Shown in pieces: positions 43,471-52,260 of a DNA stretch of 64,000 nucleotides. The notes under the pieces were generated by a model. The model was given only the letters and a program-made list of their open reading frames with translations, did not search any database and had not been told where the DNA came from. Both the position numbers and the translations under genes were made by a program. Numbering within the stretch: the first letter of the stretch is position 1; each line of letters starts with the position of its first letter. The stretch is from Pseudanabaena sp. (GTDB lineage: Bacteria; Cyanobacteriota; Cyanobacteriia; Pseudanabaenales; Pseudanabaenaceae): contig QBLS01000022.1 of assembly GCA_003249015.1 (NCBI GenBank), positions 1-64,000 on the forward strand, given 5' to 3'.

Positions 43471-44103
43471 ATGTCTCTACCAATTCTCTATTCTTTTCGG
43501 CGTTGTCCCTATGCCATTCGTGCAAGGATGGCGATCGCTTATGCCAATATCGACTATGAACTTCGAGAGGTTTCCCTCAAAAATAAACCTCAAGCAATGT
43601 TAGATATCTCGCCAAAGGGAACAACGCCTGTAATGCAGGTTTTTAGCGATCGCGGCACAATAGTTTTAGAAGAAAGCTTAGACATCATGAATTGGGCTTT
43701 ACAGCAGCGAGATCCCGCAGGATGGATAGATCTAGATGACTCACAAAAGGCGATCGCGCAGCAACTAATCGAGACTAATGACTCGACCTTCAAAAAGTCC
43801 CTCGATCAATACAAATATCCCAATCGCTTTCCCGATCATCCCCAAGAGTTCTATCGCCAACAGGGAGAAGTATTTTTACAGGTTCTCGAATCTCAGCTAA
43901 GAGAGAATCATAATTTTTTGATCTGCGATCGCCAAACCCTAGCCGATGTTGCCATTTTTCCTTTCATCAGGCAGTTTGCTTACGTCGATATAGAATGGTT
44001 TCAGGGCTGTGTCTATACACACTTGCAGCAATGGCTGCAATGGCATGAAGCCAGTTATCTCTTTGTGATAGTAATGCAGAAATCTCCTGTATGGAATCCA
44101 TGA
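43471..44103 (+). CDS. glutathione S-transferase family protein
   Basis: Protein of 210 aa: an N-terminal thioredoxin-like domain with RRCPYAIRARMA, in which the cysteine could be catalytic, and TTPVMQVF, the cis-proline motif; then a helical C-terminal domain (LADVAIFPFIRQFAY). The ATG at 43471 fits the fold; the longer frame from a TTG runs into the hairpin. The substrate is unknown; some relatives act as glutaredoxin-like reductases. Confidence 0.88.
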   Translation: MSLPILYSFRRCPYAIRARMAIAYANIDYELREVSLKNKPQAMLDISPKGTTPVMQVFSDRGTIVLEESLDIMNWALQQRDPAGWIDLDDSQKAIAQQLIETNDSTFKKSLDQYKYPNRFPDHPQEFYRQQGEVFLQVLESQLRENHNFLICDRQTLADVAIFPFIRQFAYVDIEWFQGCVYTHLQQWLQWHEASYLFVIVMQKSPVWNP

Positions 44104-44213
44104 AAATCTCAAAAAATGAGTTATGCTGCCTTAGAAGTTTATTAAAGAATTAAATCCAGTTCTCACAGCCACTATGTTAAATTTAATTTTAGTTTAAGAT
44201 AAAATTCTTTATA

Positions 44214-44693
44214 ATGACCGAACAAAATAAAGCACTCATTCTCCAGTTTTACAAAGCTTTTGATGATCGCAAGATAGAAAAAGCTTTAGAAATTCTGTCT
44301 CCAAATTTTGTTGCTCATCTTGCAGGTACACCTGAACCTTTAGATAAAGAAAAGTTCAAGCAGTTTGGAATGTCATTTTATTTAGCTTTCAGACAAGGAA
44401 AACATATTTTTGACGAAGTAATTGTTTCTGAAGACAAGGTGATAACTTGTGGAACATTCACAGCGACACATCTAGGCGAATTTCAGGGTCTTCCGCCAAC
44501 GGGTAAGCAAATCAGCTTGTCCATTATGCACATTGATCGAATAGAAGATAGAAAAATCGTTGAGCATTGGGGACAAGGCGATGCTCTGGGATTGATGCAG
44601 CAGTTAGGGATAGTTTTCCTGCCAAGTCCAAGACTATTGTTTTTAAGTCTGAGGGAGGTCGTATCGAAACCGTTTAGGAAAGACACGAAATAG
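44214..44693 (+). CDS. SnoaL-like NTF2-fold protein
   Basis: Protein of 159 aa with the SnoaL/ester-cyclase pattern: ILQFYKAFDDRKIEKALEIL at the N terminus, then GTFTATHLGEFQGLPPTGKQ and EHWGQGDALGLMQQLG. NTF2-like folds bind small ligands in a cone-shaped pocket; many are not enzymes. Function unknown. ATG 44214; 110 bp downstream of the GST gene. Confidence 0.8.
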   Translation: MTEQNKALILQFYKAFDDRKIEKALEILSPNFVAHLAGTPEPLDKEKFKQFGMSFYLAFRQGKHIFDEVIVSEDKVITCGTFTATHLGEFQGLPPTGKQISLSIMHIDRIEDRKIVEHWGQGDALGLMQQLGIVFLPSPRLLFLSLREVVSKPFRKDTK

Positions 44694-44724
44694 CCGCATC
44701 AAAAAAACATGTACTAATTGTCTT

Positions 44725-45294
44725 TTAAAGTTCCCCTAAGACCTTAACTTCACCCTCATCGTCTGCTCGAACCACAACTATTCCGCCCGATCGCGGTACG
44801 ATTCCAGTCAAAGAAGTAATGTTGACCTGATGTGTAACCATGACCGTAACGCCACTTTTTGGGCGATGTTCAACGATTAGGCGGCGAGTTTGGGCAGTTT
44901 GGCTATCATCAGTACTGCGATCGCGAAAAAATGAATTTAAGGCAGGCTGAGGTTTAACATCTCCTAAGTTCATTAGCCTAGCTGTTTCTAGGCAACGACA
45001 CCACTGGCTCGACAACACCTGACTAACCCGAATACCTCGGCGACGAAAGGCTCGACCTATCTCACGGGCTTGTTCTCGCCCTTCCTCTGACAAATTGCGC
45101 TGAGTACTGCAATCATCAATGCGAAACTCTTCAGGATCACCAGTACCAGGGGCGATCGCATGGCGCATTAACACGACCGTTCCCGAATTTCTCAATAGCG
45201 CCCATTCATCATTTGCAACACTTGCCATCGACTGAAAACTGGATGTTGCTGACACCATCATCGAAATAGCGATCGGGACAATATTTGGCATCAT
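44725..45294 (-). CDS. histidine phosphatase family protein, exported
   Basis: Protein of 189 aa. A hydrophobic N-terminal stretch (about 1-27) suggests export. The catalytic RHG-type motif is LMRHAIAPG (Arg44-His45), with QRNLSEEGREQAREIG and a second histidine in VMVTHQVNIT. The SSQWCRCLETA segment fits the second arginine motif. It may act on a phosphate ester in the periplasm. Substrate unknown. Confidence 0.88.
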   Translation of the reverse strand: MMPNIVPIAISMMVSATSSFQSMASVANDEWALLRNSGTVVLMRHAIAPGTGDPEEFRIDDCSTQRNLSEEGREQAREIGRAFRRRGIRVSQVLSSQWCRCLETARLMNLGDVKPQPALNSFFRDRSTDDSQTAQTRRLIVEHRPKSGVTVMVTHQVNITSLTGIVPRSGGIVVVRADDEGEVKVLGEL

Positions 45295-45333
45295 AAATCT
45301 TTAACTACTCAGCAATTCCCATTATAAAAGCTG

Positions 45334-45374
45334 ATTTTTAGTGCATCGCAGCTTAGCTGCGATGTACTAAAAAT
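45334..45374. repeat. perfect hairpin without GGCGGC core
   Basis: ATTTTTAGTGCATCGCAGC with its near-complement around TTA. Confidence 0.75.
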
Positions 45375-45400
45375 TGTCAAAATTCAAGAATTATTGATGC

Positions 45401-45520
45401 TATAGCAATCCTAAATAAGTTGTGAGAGGCTTCGACTTCGCTCAGCCAACCTGCACTGCACTGATGGCTGAGCGAAGTCGAAGCCCTATTTCTCTCATAA
45501 ATGTCTTAGGCCTGCTATAT
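45401..45520. repeat. family B element, full length, with terminal inverted repeats
   Basis: Opens TATAGCAATCCTAAATAAG, closes TGTCTTAGGCCTGCTATAT; inner hairpin GGCTTCGACTTCGCTCAGCC and its complement. It occupies the divergent gap of 305 bp between the phosphatase gene and pdxH. Confidence 0.8.
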
Positions 45521-45599
45521 GCAAAGCGCCAATAATTCTCGGATAGGAAGGGAGTAACATAAAGTTATAAGCAGCAAAATTAGCAGTCCCAAATCATTC

Positions 45600-46250
45600 A
45601 TGAGCAAAATGGATATTCATGCATTAAGAGAAGACTATAAAAAAGGAGAACTAAGGCGTAAAGATCTACAAGATGACCCTTTTAAACAGTTTGAGACTTG
45701 GTTTCAACAGGCCTGTGAGGCTGAGTTGTTAGAGCCAAATGCTATGACTCTAACTACAGTCGCTGCCACAGGACAGCCCTATGCTCGCACCGTCTTACTG
45801 AAATATTTTGATCAAAAGGGACTAGTTTTTTTTACTAATTATGAAAGTCGCAAGTCTCAGCAAATAGGAACAAACCCTCAAGTCTCGATTCTATTTACTT
45901 GGCTACCACTTCAACGTCAAGTCCATATCACAGGCAAAGCCGAAAGAGTCACCACCGCCGAATCTTGGGAATACTTTTCTTCGCGACCTCGCGGGAGTCA
46001 GTTGGGAGCTTGGACTTCTCAACAAAGTTCCATCATTTCTTCACGGCAGTTACTGCTAGCTCAATTTGAAGAAATTAAGCGCAAGTTTCAAGATGGTGAG
46101 ATTCCGTTACCTGACTTTTGGGGTGGCTATCGCGTTGTCCCCAATAGTTTTGAATTTTGGCAAGGTTGCAGTAATCGCCTACACGATCGCTTCCTGTATA
46201 GTCAGCAAGATGCCGATCCATCATGGAAGATTGAAAGACTTTCCCCTTAA
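45600..46250 (+). CDS. pdxH: pyridoxamine 5'-phosphate oxidase
   Basis: FMN-dependent oxidase of 216 aa that makes pyridoxal 5'-phosphate from the pyridoxine or pyridoxamine form. Conserved: ARTVLLKYFDQKGLVFFTN, SRKSQQIG (FMN), QVHITGKAERV and the C-terminal EFWQGCSNRLHDR. Start ATG 45600. It is two bases from the next gene, so the two form an operon. Together with pdxJ it indicates the DXP-dependent B6 route. Confidence 0.95.
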   Translation: MSKMDIHALREDYKKGELRRKDLQDDPFKQFETWFQQACEAELLEPNAMTLTTVAATGQPYARTVLLKYFDQKGLVFFTNYESRKSQQIGTNPQVSILFTWLPLQRQVHITGKAERVTTAESWEYFSSRPRGSQLGAWTSQQSSIISSRQLLLAQFEEIKRKFQDGEIPLPDFWGGYRVVPNSFEFWQGCSNRLHDRFLYSQQDADPSWKIERLSP

Positions 46251-46252
46251 AG

Positions 46253-46711
46253 ATGACCTACAGTATGACCTTCAGCTTAATTTTATTTATGGGTGTGATT
46301 AGCATTGGATACCCAGTCACGATACTAGTCAACCCTTTGGCAAGTGTTCAAGACTCCCATATTCAGGGCAATACACCAAAAGATTTTGATCAGGTTCTCA
46401 AGCGTGACCTGCTCAGATATTTCCAAGCCTTAGACGATGGCAGCGTAACTGTTGAGTATGAGATGTTAAGAGACATCGCTACTCAATCAGGGGTTGCTTT
46501 GCCCAAGTATTACGTCTGGGTGAAAATATATGGACCAGAGGGAATAGTGGCTGAAGGTGCGGTCAAAGTGGCGGCGATCGAAAAAAAGAAGTTTGAGGTG
46601 TTGAACTACTTGTCGATCACTGATTTAAAAGAGTCTCCCGACAGAATTAATCAGATATTTCCCATGCCCGTAGGCGATAAAATCCGAACAAAATTAACTC
46701 AAGTAGAGTGA
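46253..46711 (+). CDS. hypothetical protein co-transcribed with pdxH
   Basis: Protein of 152 aa with an N-terminal signal or anchor (FSLILFMGVISIGYPVTILV) and a compact alpha/beta domain (about 45-150: LKRDLLRYFQALDDGSVTVE, YYVWVKIYGPEGIVAEGAVK). I do not recognise the family. ATG 46253 starts two bases after the pdxH stop; a second ATG at 46265 is possible. Probably exported or membrane-attached. Confidence 0.75.
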   Translation: MTYSMTFSLILFMGVISIGYPVTILVNPLASVQDSHIQGNTPKDFDQVLKRDLLRYFQALDDGSVTVEYEMLRDIATQSGVALPKYYVWVKIYGPEGIVAEGAVKVAAIEKKKFEVLNYLSITDLKESPDRINQIFPMPVGDKIRTKLTQVE

Positions 46712-46741
46712 AGGCGACGCGAAGCGTCGCCTTCACTCTAG
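46703..46741. terminator. bidirectional hairpin containing both convergent stop codons
   Basis: AGAGTGAAGGCGACGC/GCGTCGCCTTCACTCT around GAA. The upstream stop (46709-46711) and the glk stop (46738-46740) lie in opposite arms. It lacks a long T-run, so it may work mainly as an RNA end barrier. Confidence 0.75.
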
Positions 46742-47721
46742 GCGGACTCATGGGCATAAATCATTGCTCCAATTAGTCCAACTTCAGGGTTTAAAACTAC
46801 ATGAATGGGAATATCAGACAAGATAGGGCTAACTCGACCCTTGAATTTGAGAATCTCTAGAAAGTTACTTTCTTGGAGTAAGGGCAATATTTTAGGAGCG
46901 ATTCCCCCTGCAATATACAAGCCGCCGTTGGGAATCAGCTTTAGAGCTAAGTTGCCCGCTTCCGCAGCATATGCCGAGACAAAGATTTCCATAGTCTGCA
47001 TTGCTAAAGGATCAGACTGCGTTAGCGCAGCCTCAGCGATCGCACCTCCATCGACTAGCAAGCTTGTAGTCCCTTGGCGATCGCATAGAAACTCATAAAT
47101 TGTCACAATCCCCAAGCCTGAAACCACACGCTCCACTGAAGCGCGATGATGATGTTTCAGTAAATATTGCAGCAACTCTATTTCTAGTGCATTTCTGGGT
47201 GCAAAGTCTGTATGCCCACCCTCAGTTGCGTTCACTTCATAGCGATCGCCGCCCCAAGTCAAATAAGCTTCTCCTAGTCCTGTCCCTGCACCGATCACTG
47301 CCATTGGTGCATGGGTTTTAGCCTTACCCCCTTGCAAAGTACAGAGATCCTCAGGTTTCAGCCCTAAGATCCCATAGCCTACCGCCACAAAGTCATTGAT
47401 TAAATTAACTTTAGAGCTTTCGCTAATACCTAATACTTCGGCAAGGCGATCGCTCTCAATTACCCATCCTAAATTAGTTAGCTGTGAACGGCGATCGCTC
47501 ACAGGACCAGCGATGCCAAAGCAAGCAGAAGTAAGTGGTGGCAGATTCTGTAAATTTGACCTAGCCAGCGTCATAAACTCAACTAGAAGCTCTTCAAAGG
47601 TGGCATAGTCACCACTGGCGAAGCGTTGATCATACAGTCTTTCAAAGCCCTGTGCATTGCTTTGCACCAGACTCAGCAAAGTCTTTGTGCCGCCAATATC
47701 TCCAGCTAAAATCAATTGCAT
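46738..47721 (-). CDS. glk: glucokinase
   Basis: Protein of 327 aa of the bacterial glucokinase family: LAGDIGGTKT (6-14) for phosphate binding, ACFGIAGPVSD, LINDFVAVGYGI with the catalytic Asp, and APMAVIGAGTGLGEAYL. ATP phosphorylates glucose to glucose 6-phosphate. ATG 47721 marks the conserved start; the 48 codons upstream in frame are not conserved. Convergent with the pdxH operon. Confidence 0.94.
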   Translation of the reverse strand: MQLILAGDIGGTKTLLSLVQSNAQGFERLYDQRFASGDYATFEELLVEFMTLARSNLQNLPPLTSACFGIAGPVSDRRSQLTNLGWVIESDRLAEVLGISESSKVNLINDFVAVGYGILGLKPEDLCTLQGGKAKTHAPMAVIGAGTGLGEAYLTWGGDRYEVNATEGGHTDFAPRNALEIELLQYLLKHHHRASVERVVSGLGIVTIYEFLCDRQGTTSLLVDGGAIAEAALTQSDPLAMQTMEIFVSAYAAEAGNLALKLIPNGGLYIAGGIAPKILPLLQESNFLEILKFKGRVSPILSDIPIHVVLNPEVGLIGAMIYAHESA

Positions 47722-47818
47722 GGTTGCATATTCCACTGTAAAAAATGATGTAGCGATCGCCACTCCTATCCCAATTTTCTCACGAGGGTGGCAATTCTTA
47801 AATGGGTTACATGAGTGC

Positions 47819-48184
47819 TTAGATGACCTGAAATCTAGGATTATTTCGCAAAGAAGTCGCATCAAAAGACTGCGCCCAAGTTAAATAATCGCCATTAATC
47901 TTTTGACTATCTGGAGCAATTAATAATGCTAGATAATTTGATTGTTGCCTAATAACGATCGCCGTGTGATCTTTGCCATGAATCACCGCATGAGTAAAGT
48001 TTTCCACAGGCAGGGAAGCTGTCAACAAAGACTTTAGCCCCAGAGCTTGAAAAATTGGCTGCACCCAAGTCAAGCTTCTACTACCATCCATAAGTGCGTA
48101 GTATTCTTTTGGCAAGCCGCTTAAGTCAAAGGTTGCAGCTCCAAGTGTTTTGTTTTCAAATAAAGATTGATCTTCTGCGGTCAT
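47819..48184 (-). CDS. hypothetical protein coupled to the adenylate cyclase
   Basis: Protein of 121 aa with a Roadblock/profilin-like look in the second half (FTHAVIHGKDHTAIVIRQQS, then NYLALLIAPDS), but the assignment is not certain. The ATG overlaps the cyclase stop by four bases (ATGA), indicating coupled translation and a likely shared role. It follows the cyclase and precedes nothing on its strand before glk. Function unknown. Confidence 0.65.
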   Translation of the reverse strand: MTAEDQSLFENKTLGAATFDLSGLPKEYYALMDGSRSLTWVQPIFQALGLKSLLTASLPVENFTHAVIHGKDHTAIVIRQQSNYLALLIAPDSQKINGDYLTWAQSFDATSLRNNPRFQVI

Positions 48185-49632
48185 ATTCTCTCAGTGAGGC
48201 GATCGCTAGTCACTTGCATAGGACTAGACAGAATTAACTTGTTGTTTAGGAAATACGTTTGCATTTCTCCTTTCCCCTTGACCTTAATTTTGCCACGATC
48301 AGTGAATGAATACTTATGTTTTAAAGCCGCGTAGGTTATATCCGAAACTTGAATATGATCGGACAGTCCGTGAGACTCCATCCGACTGGCGATATTAACC
48401 GTATCCCCCCATAGATCATAGATAAATTTCTTAATTCCGATTACCCCCGCTACCACTGGTCCCGTGTTAATGCCGATCCGAATTTTAAAGGGTTCTCCGT
48501 AGTGATCGGCAAATTTACTGATCACGCGCTGCATATCCAGAGCCATATCGGCGATCGCCTCCGCATGGTCAGGACGATGCATTGGTATTCCTCCCACCAC
48601 CATGTAAGCATCACCAATAGTTTTGATTTTTTCTAGCCGATATTTTTCTGCTAAGCCATCAAATTCCGAAAAAATCTCGTTGAGAAAACATACTAATTTA
48701 ATTGGTGAAATACTTGATGATAATTCCGTGAAGTTCACAATATCTGCAAATAAAACTGTGGCTTCACTAAACCCATCCGCAATTACTGTTTCTCCTTGCT
48801 TAAGTCGATCAGCGATCGCATCGGGCAAAATATTGAGCAGCAATTGCTCGGATACATCCTTCTCCTGCTGAATAATCAATTCGGCTTGTTTTCGCTCAGC
48901 TATTTCCTTGATAATGCGCTCATACATCTGGTTAAAAGCAACCATCACATCCCCGACTTCATCATTGCGAGTCACCACCATTGAGTGAAACTGTAGATCT
49001 GCTTGCTCCCGACTAATCGAATCCCCCACCAGTTCTAAATCTTCCCGCAGTTTTAAAACTGGCAAAATTACGATCGCCCCCAAAATCACCAAGGTACTTA
49101 CCGTAACAAATATCGAAATAATCGCCACTAACCCCACAATTCGCCATACATAAGCAATTAGCTCCTGCTTAATAAAGCTCACATCATGGCGCACTACCAA
49201 TACATACTTACTCCCAAATTGCTGACCATTCCAAGCCACATCATAGCGATCACCAGCAGTACGCATCTTTGCAACTGGGCGATCGCGCACATCGTTCGCT
49301 GTTAAGGGAGACTTCTCCCCTGTACTGCTAATCTTCTTCCCCGTCTGATCCTCCAGCGCCCAACCCGTGATGTTTGCATCTGCTTTAACTAATTGAGCTA
49401 AGTCAAGGAGTTGCTGTTCGGTTGTGGTTGAACTTGCAGCTTGCAAAAAGAACCTCGCCCGAATTGCAGAGACATTCTCCGTTTTCTCAATCAGTTCTTG
49501 CTCACGCCTAAAGTAAGAAGGCACAAGAATGATTGCTTCAATCACGACAATACTTACAAAAACCCAAAAGGCTATCCGTCTCGATAGTTTTGCTTTGGCT
49601 AAGCTCAACAGCGCTTGCGATCGCTCTTCCAT
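48181..49632 (-). CDS. membrane-bound adenylate cyclase (class III) with HAMP
   Basis: Protein of 483 aa: membrane helix (about 18-40), a periplasmic sensor region (about 41-160), second helix (about 165-193), HAMP domain, helical linker, and a class III cyclase domain (about 285-430). Metal aspartates are Asp297 (FADIVNFT) and Asp341 (GDAYM). Lys335 and Asp407 favour ATP over GTP; Asn413 and Arg417 complete the active site. It should make cAMP in response to an extracytoplasmic signal. ATG 49632. Confidence 0.92.
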   Translation of the reverse strand: MEERSQALLSLAKAKLSRRIAFWVFVSIVVIEAIILVPSYFRREQELIEKTENVSAIRARFFLQAASSTTTEQQLLDLAQLVKADANITGWALEDQTGKKISSTGEKSPLTANDVRDRPVAKMRTAGDRYDVAWNGQQFGSKYVLVVRHDVSFIKQELIAYVWRIVGLVAIISIFVTVSTLVILGAIVILPVLKLREDLELVGDSISREQADLQFHSMVVTRNDEVGDVMVAFNQMYERIIKEIAERKQAELIIQQEKDVSEQLLLNILPDAIADRLKQGETVIADGFSEATVLFADIVNFTELSSSISPIKLVCFLNEIFSEFDGLAEKYRLEKIKTIGDAYMVVGGIPMHRPDHAEAIADMALDMQRVISKFADHYGEPFKIRIGINTGPVVAGVIGIKKFIYDLWGDTVNIASRMESHGLSDHIQVSDITYAALKHKYSFTDRGKIKVKGKGEMQTYFLNNKLILSSPMQVTSDRLTERI

Positions 49633-49648
49633 GCGTTTCCACTACTTC

Positions 49649-49689
49649 TATAGCCATAGCTGTGAGTGTGATTCATAGCTATGGCTATA
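49649..49689. repeat. inverted repeat upstream of the cyclase gene
   Basis: TATAGCCATAGCT and AGCTATGGCTATA, separated by about 15 bases, in the cyclase leader. Confidence 0.65.
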
Positions 49690-49739
49690 TTAATACCCTT
49701 ACGATGTCATTATTACAACAGTCATAGCGCTTAAAAAGC

Positions 49740-49764
49740 AAAAGGGGCGCGAAGCGCCCCTTTT
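49740..49764. terminator. hairpin downstream of der
   Basis: AAAAGGGGCGC/GCGCCCCTTTT around GAA. With the T-run on either side it can terminate der and shield the cyclase region. Confidence 0.8.
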
Positions 49765-49778
49765 TATTTACCTCTTAT

Positions 49779-51137
49779 TTACCTCAATGCTGAGTTTTTC
49801 GACTTTTCGACTTCGCGATCTTTTTTGCCGCGCCAGATAAATCTGAGGGGAGTACCCTCGAACCCAAGGGTTTTGCGGAACTGATTTTCGATATAGCGCT
49901 TATAGTTGTCATTAAAGCGATGAGGGTCATTTACAAACAAAATGATCGTTGGCGGGCTATCGGAAATCTGCGTACAGTAATAGACCTTGCCTTGCTTGCC
50001 GCCGCGACTAGTTGGGGGCGCGTGCCATGTCACTGCTTCATTAAGAGCTTCATTTAAAATAGCGGTAGGAACGCGGCGCTTGTGTTGTTCAGCAGCGATG
50101 TCTACGCGATCGAGAATTTGAGTAACCCGCTGACCTGTGAGTGCACTCACAAAAATAATCGGCGCATAGTCCACAAACATCAATCGGCTCATTACCTCAG
50201 CAGTGTAGTCGTAGATAGTGTAAGAATCTTTTTCGATCGCATCCCACTTATTGACCACAATCACACAAGCTTTGCCCTCGTCATTAATCCGACCTGCGAG
50301 CTTTTGATCTTGATCGGTCACGCCATCAAGGGCATCAATCACCAACAAAACCACATCTGATCGACTGATCGCTTTAAAAGCTCGGTTGATACTAAAAAAC
50401 TCAATCCCATAGTCAATATTTTTTTTGCGGCGGACACCAGCCGTATCGATCAAGCGGTACTTTTTACCATCGCGCTCCACCGACATATCGATCGCATCGC
50501 GAGTTGTCCCCGAAATAGGACTGACAATGCTACGGTTTTCACCAATGAAAGAATTTAGCAAGCTGGATTTACCCACATTAGGGCGACCAATAATGGCGAC
50601 CTTAATTTCATCGCTTTCCTTGATTACTTCTTCAGGAGGTGGCAAATGCTTGACCAGCTCATCCAGTAACTCGCCAGTGCCGTTACCGTGAATTCCCGAC
50701 AAAGGGATCGGCTCACCCAAGCCTAGATTCCAAAACTCGGCAGCCAAGGAAAGCCCATACTTAGAACCTTCACACTTGTTAACTGCCAACAGCACAGGAA
50801 TATTTTGTCGCCGTAGCCAGCCACCAAGCTGTTCATCGGCATCAGTAATTCCTGCCAAACCATCAACCACAAAAATTACTGCCGACGACTCACGAATGGC
50901 GATTTCCGCCTGTTCACGAATCATTGGCAAAAATTCAGTCTCATCATCAAAGACTAGACCACCTGTATCCACAACTTGAAATTCGTGCTTTCCCCAAAAG
51001 CATTCGCGATAAACGCGATCGCGGGTGACACCTGGTTGATCGTAGACGATCGCATATTGCTCACCCGACAAACGGTTCACGAGCGTAGATTTGCCCACAT
51101 TAGGGCGACCGACAATAGCAACAATCGGTAGGGGCAT
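49779..51137 (-). CDS. der: ribosome-biogenesis GTPase Der (EngA)
   Basis: Protein of 452 aa with two GTPase domains. G1 motifs are GRPNVGKST (10-18) and GRPNVGKSS in the second domain; DTGG and DTAG are the G3 motifs; NKCE and NKWD the G4. The C-terminal KH-like domain is present. It acts in assembly of the 50S subunit. Start ATG 51137. Confidence 0.95.
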   Translation of the reverse strand: MPLPIVAIVGRPNVGKSTLVNRLSGEQYAIVYDQPGVTRDRVYRECFWGKHEFQVVDTGGLVFDDETEFLPMIREQAEIAIRESSAVIFVVDGLAGITDADEQLGGWLRRQNIPVLLAVNKCEGSKYGLSLAAEFWNLGLGEPIPLSGIHGNGTGELLDELVKHLPPPEEVIKESDEIKVAIIGRPNVGKSSLLNSFIGENRSIVSPISGTTRDAIDMSVERDGKKYRLIDTAGVRRKKNIDYGIEFFSINRAFKAISRSDVVLLVIDALDGVTDQDQKLAGRINDEGKACVIVVNKWDAIEKDSYTIYDYTAEVMSRLMFVDYAPIIFVSALTGQRVTQILDRVDIAAEQHKRRVPTAILNEALNEAVTWHAPPTSRGGKQGKVYYCTQISDSPPTIILFVNDPHRFNDNYKRYIENQFRKTLGFEGTPLRFIWRGKKDREVEKSKNSALR

Positions 51138-51212
51138 GGCTTTACAATTTAAAATTCCGAACTCATAAGTTTATCTTTAAACAAACCTTTAAGTCAATCA
51201 AAAAAATAAGAA

Positions 51213-51286
51213 TTGTGTTGTCAGCGCCGAAGGCGCTGACAACACAAAACCTGAATCGAGGCGCTTCGCGCCTCGATTCAGGTTTT
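51213..51286. repeat. two adjoining hairpins between der and the HEAT gene
   Basis: 51213-51247 has TTGTGTTGTCAGCGCC arms around GAA; 51246-51286 has AAAACCTGAATCGAGGCGC arms around TTC. The HEAT gene stop (51285-51287) overlaps the second. Confidence 0.8.
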
Positions 51287-51980
51287 AAACGCGATCTAGT
51301 GAATACTTTGCTGCTGCCGAAACCTGTGGATGAGCATCTTTAACTAAATAATTTAGAGCCGACAAGCTCTTGTCACACTTGAGATTGCCCAATGCTTCCG
51401 CTAGTCGCTGCCGTGTCAGCCAATCCTCAGATTGAGCAAACTTGAGAATTTTTTCCACACAACGGATATCACCAACCTCCCCCAAAGCTGCGATCGCGGC
51501 TTGATGCAGCATTGTCTCCTCACTATCCAAAGCTTGAATCAGCGCATCATAGGCGCGGACATCGCCCAAATTGCCCAAAGATACCGCTGCACTAAACCTG
51601 ACGAGCCACTCCGTATCCTCATAAAAAGCTCTTAGCAAAGGCTCCACAGCACGGTTATCTTGCAAATACCCCATCGCGCCCGCCGCATCAGCACGAATCC
51701 CATAGTCATTTTCCGTCTCTAAAATTTTTGCCAACACAGGAAAGCAATCTTCCGTATGCTTAAGCCCTAGCGCAAATACAGCCATAGAGCGAATTTGCAA
51801 GTTTTCATCATCAATTACTTTTAAAATTAAAGGTACGGCTTGCTCAGGGGATAAATTTCGTAATGAAACTAAAGCTCGCAAGCGATCGCGAGAATTTTCA
51901 CTCTCTAATTTCTGGGCAATCTCATGCAACCCCTGATCTGAGGCTGTCTCTGGGACTTGGTTTGGATCAGAAAATGACAT
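51285..51980 (-). CDS. HEAT-repeat protein, phycobilin lyase/NblB-like
   Basis: Protein of 231 aa consisting of about six HEAT repeats (VIDDENLQIRSMAVFALGLK; EDTEWLVRFSAAVSLGNLGD; SEETMLHQAAIAALGEVGDI). This length and content match cyanobacterial HEAT proteins related to phycobilin lyase CpcE/F and NblB, a phycobilisome degradation factor. I cannot tell which from sequence alone. ATG 51980. Divergent from the porin gene. Confidence 0.8.
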   Translation of the reverse strand: MSFSDPNQVPETASDQGLHEIAQKLESENSRDRLRALVSLRNLSPEQAVPLILKVIDDENLQIRSMAVFALGLKHTEDCFPVLAKILETENDYGIRADAAGAMGYLQDNRAVEPLLRAFYEDTEWLVRFSAAVSLGNLGDVRAYDALIQALDSEETMLHQAAIAALGEVGDIRCVEKILKFAQSEDWLTRQRLAEALGNLKCDKSLSALNYLVKDAHPQVSAAAKYSLDRV

Positions 51981-52260
51981 AATTTAAGACACTTATGCAA
52001 GGATTGAACTTGTGATGGCAAAGTTTTGTGCCACCACAAAATCTATTTTATTGGAAATGCCCTTACTGGATGATATAAACATCCTTGCTTAGTGTGTTAG
52101 GATACATTACATTAGTGTAAGGGAATACATTAGCTCGAAATATCTGTATCTTACTTAGCAAATTTAGTTGTACGTAAGAGGTATCTTTATACAGATTTGG
52201 AGTTTTCTCAAAGCCCCATCATTAATCAAACTTAAAATTTACTCTCGTGAGGAGTGGAAA
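51981..52260. promoter_or_regulatory. divergent region between the HEAT gene and the porin gene
   Basis: 280 bp with an operator-like inverted repeat TTACATTAGTGTAA (52108-52121), directly repeated AATACATTAG next to it, and GGAG (52249-52252) ahead of the porin ATG as ribosome site. No promoter is certain. It is one of the few larger gaps here without a GGCGGCGC hairpin. Confidence 0.5.
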
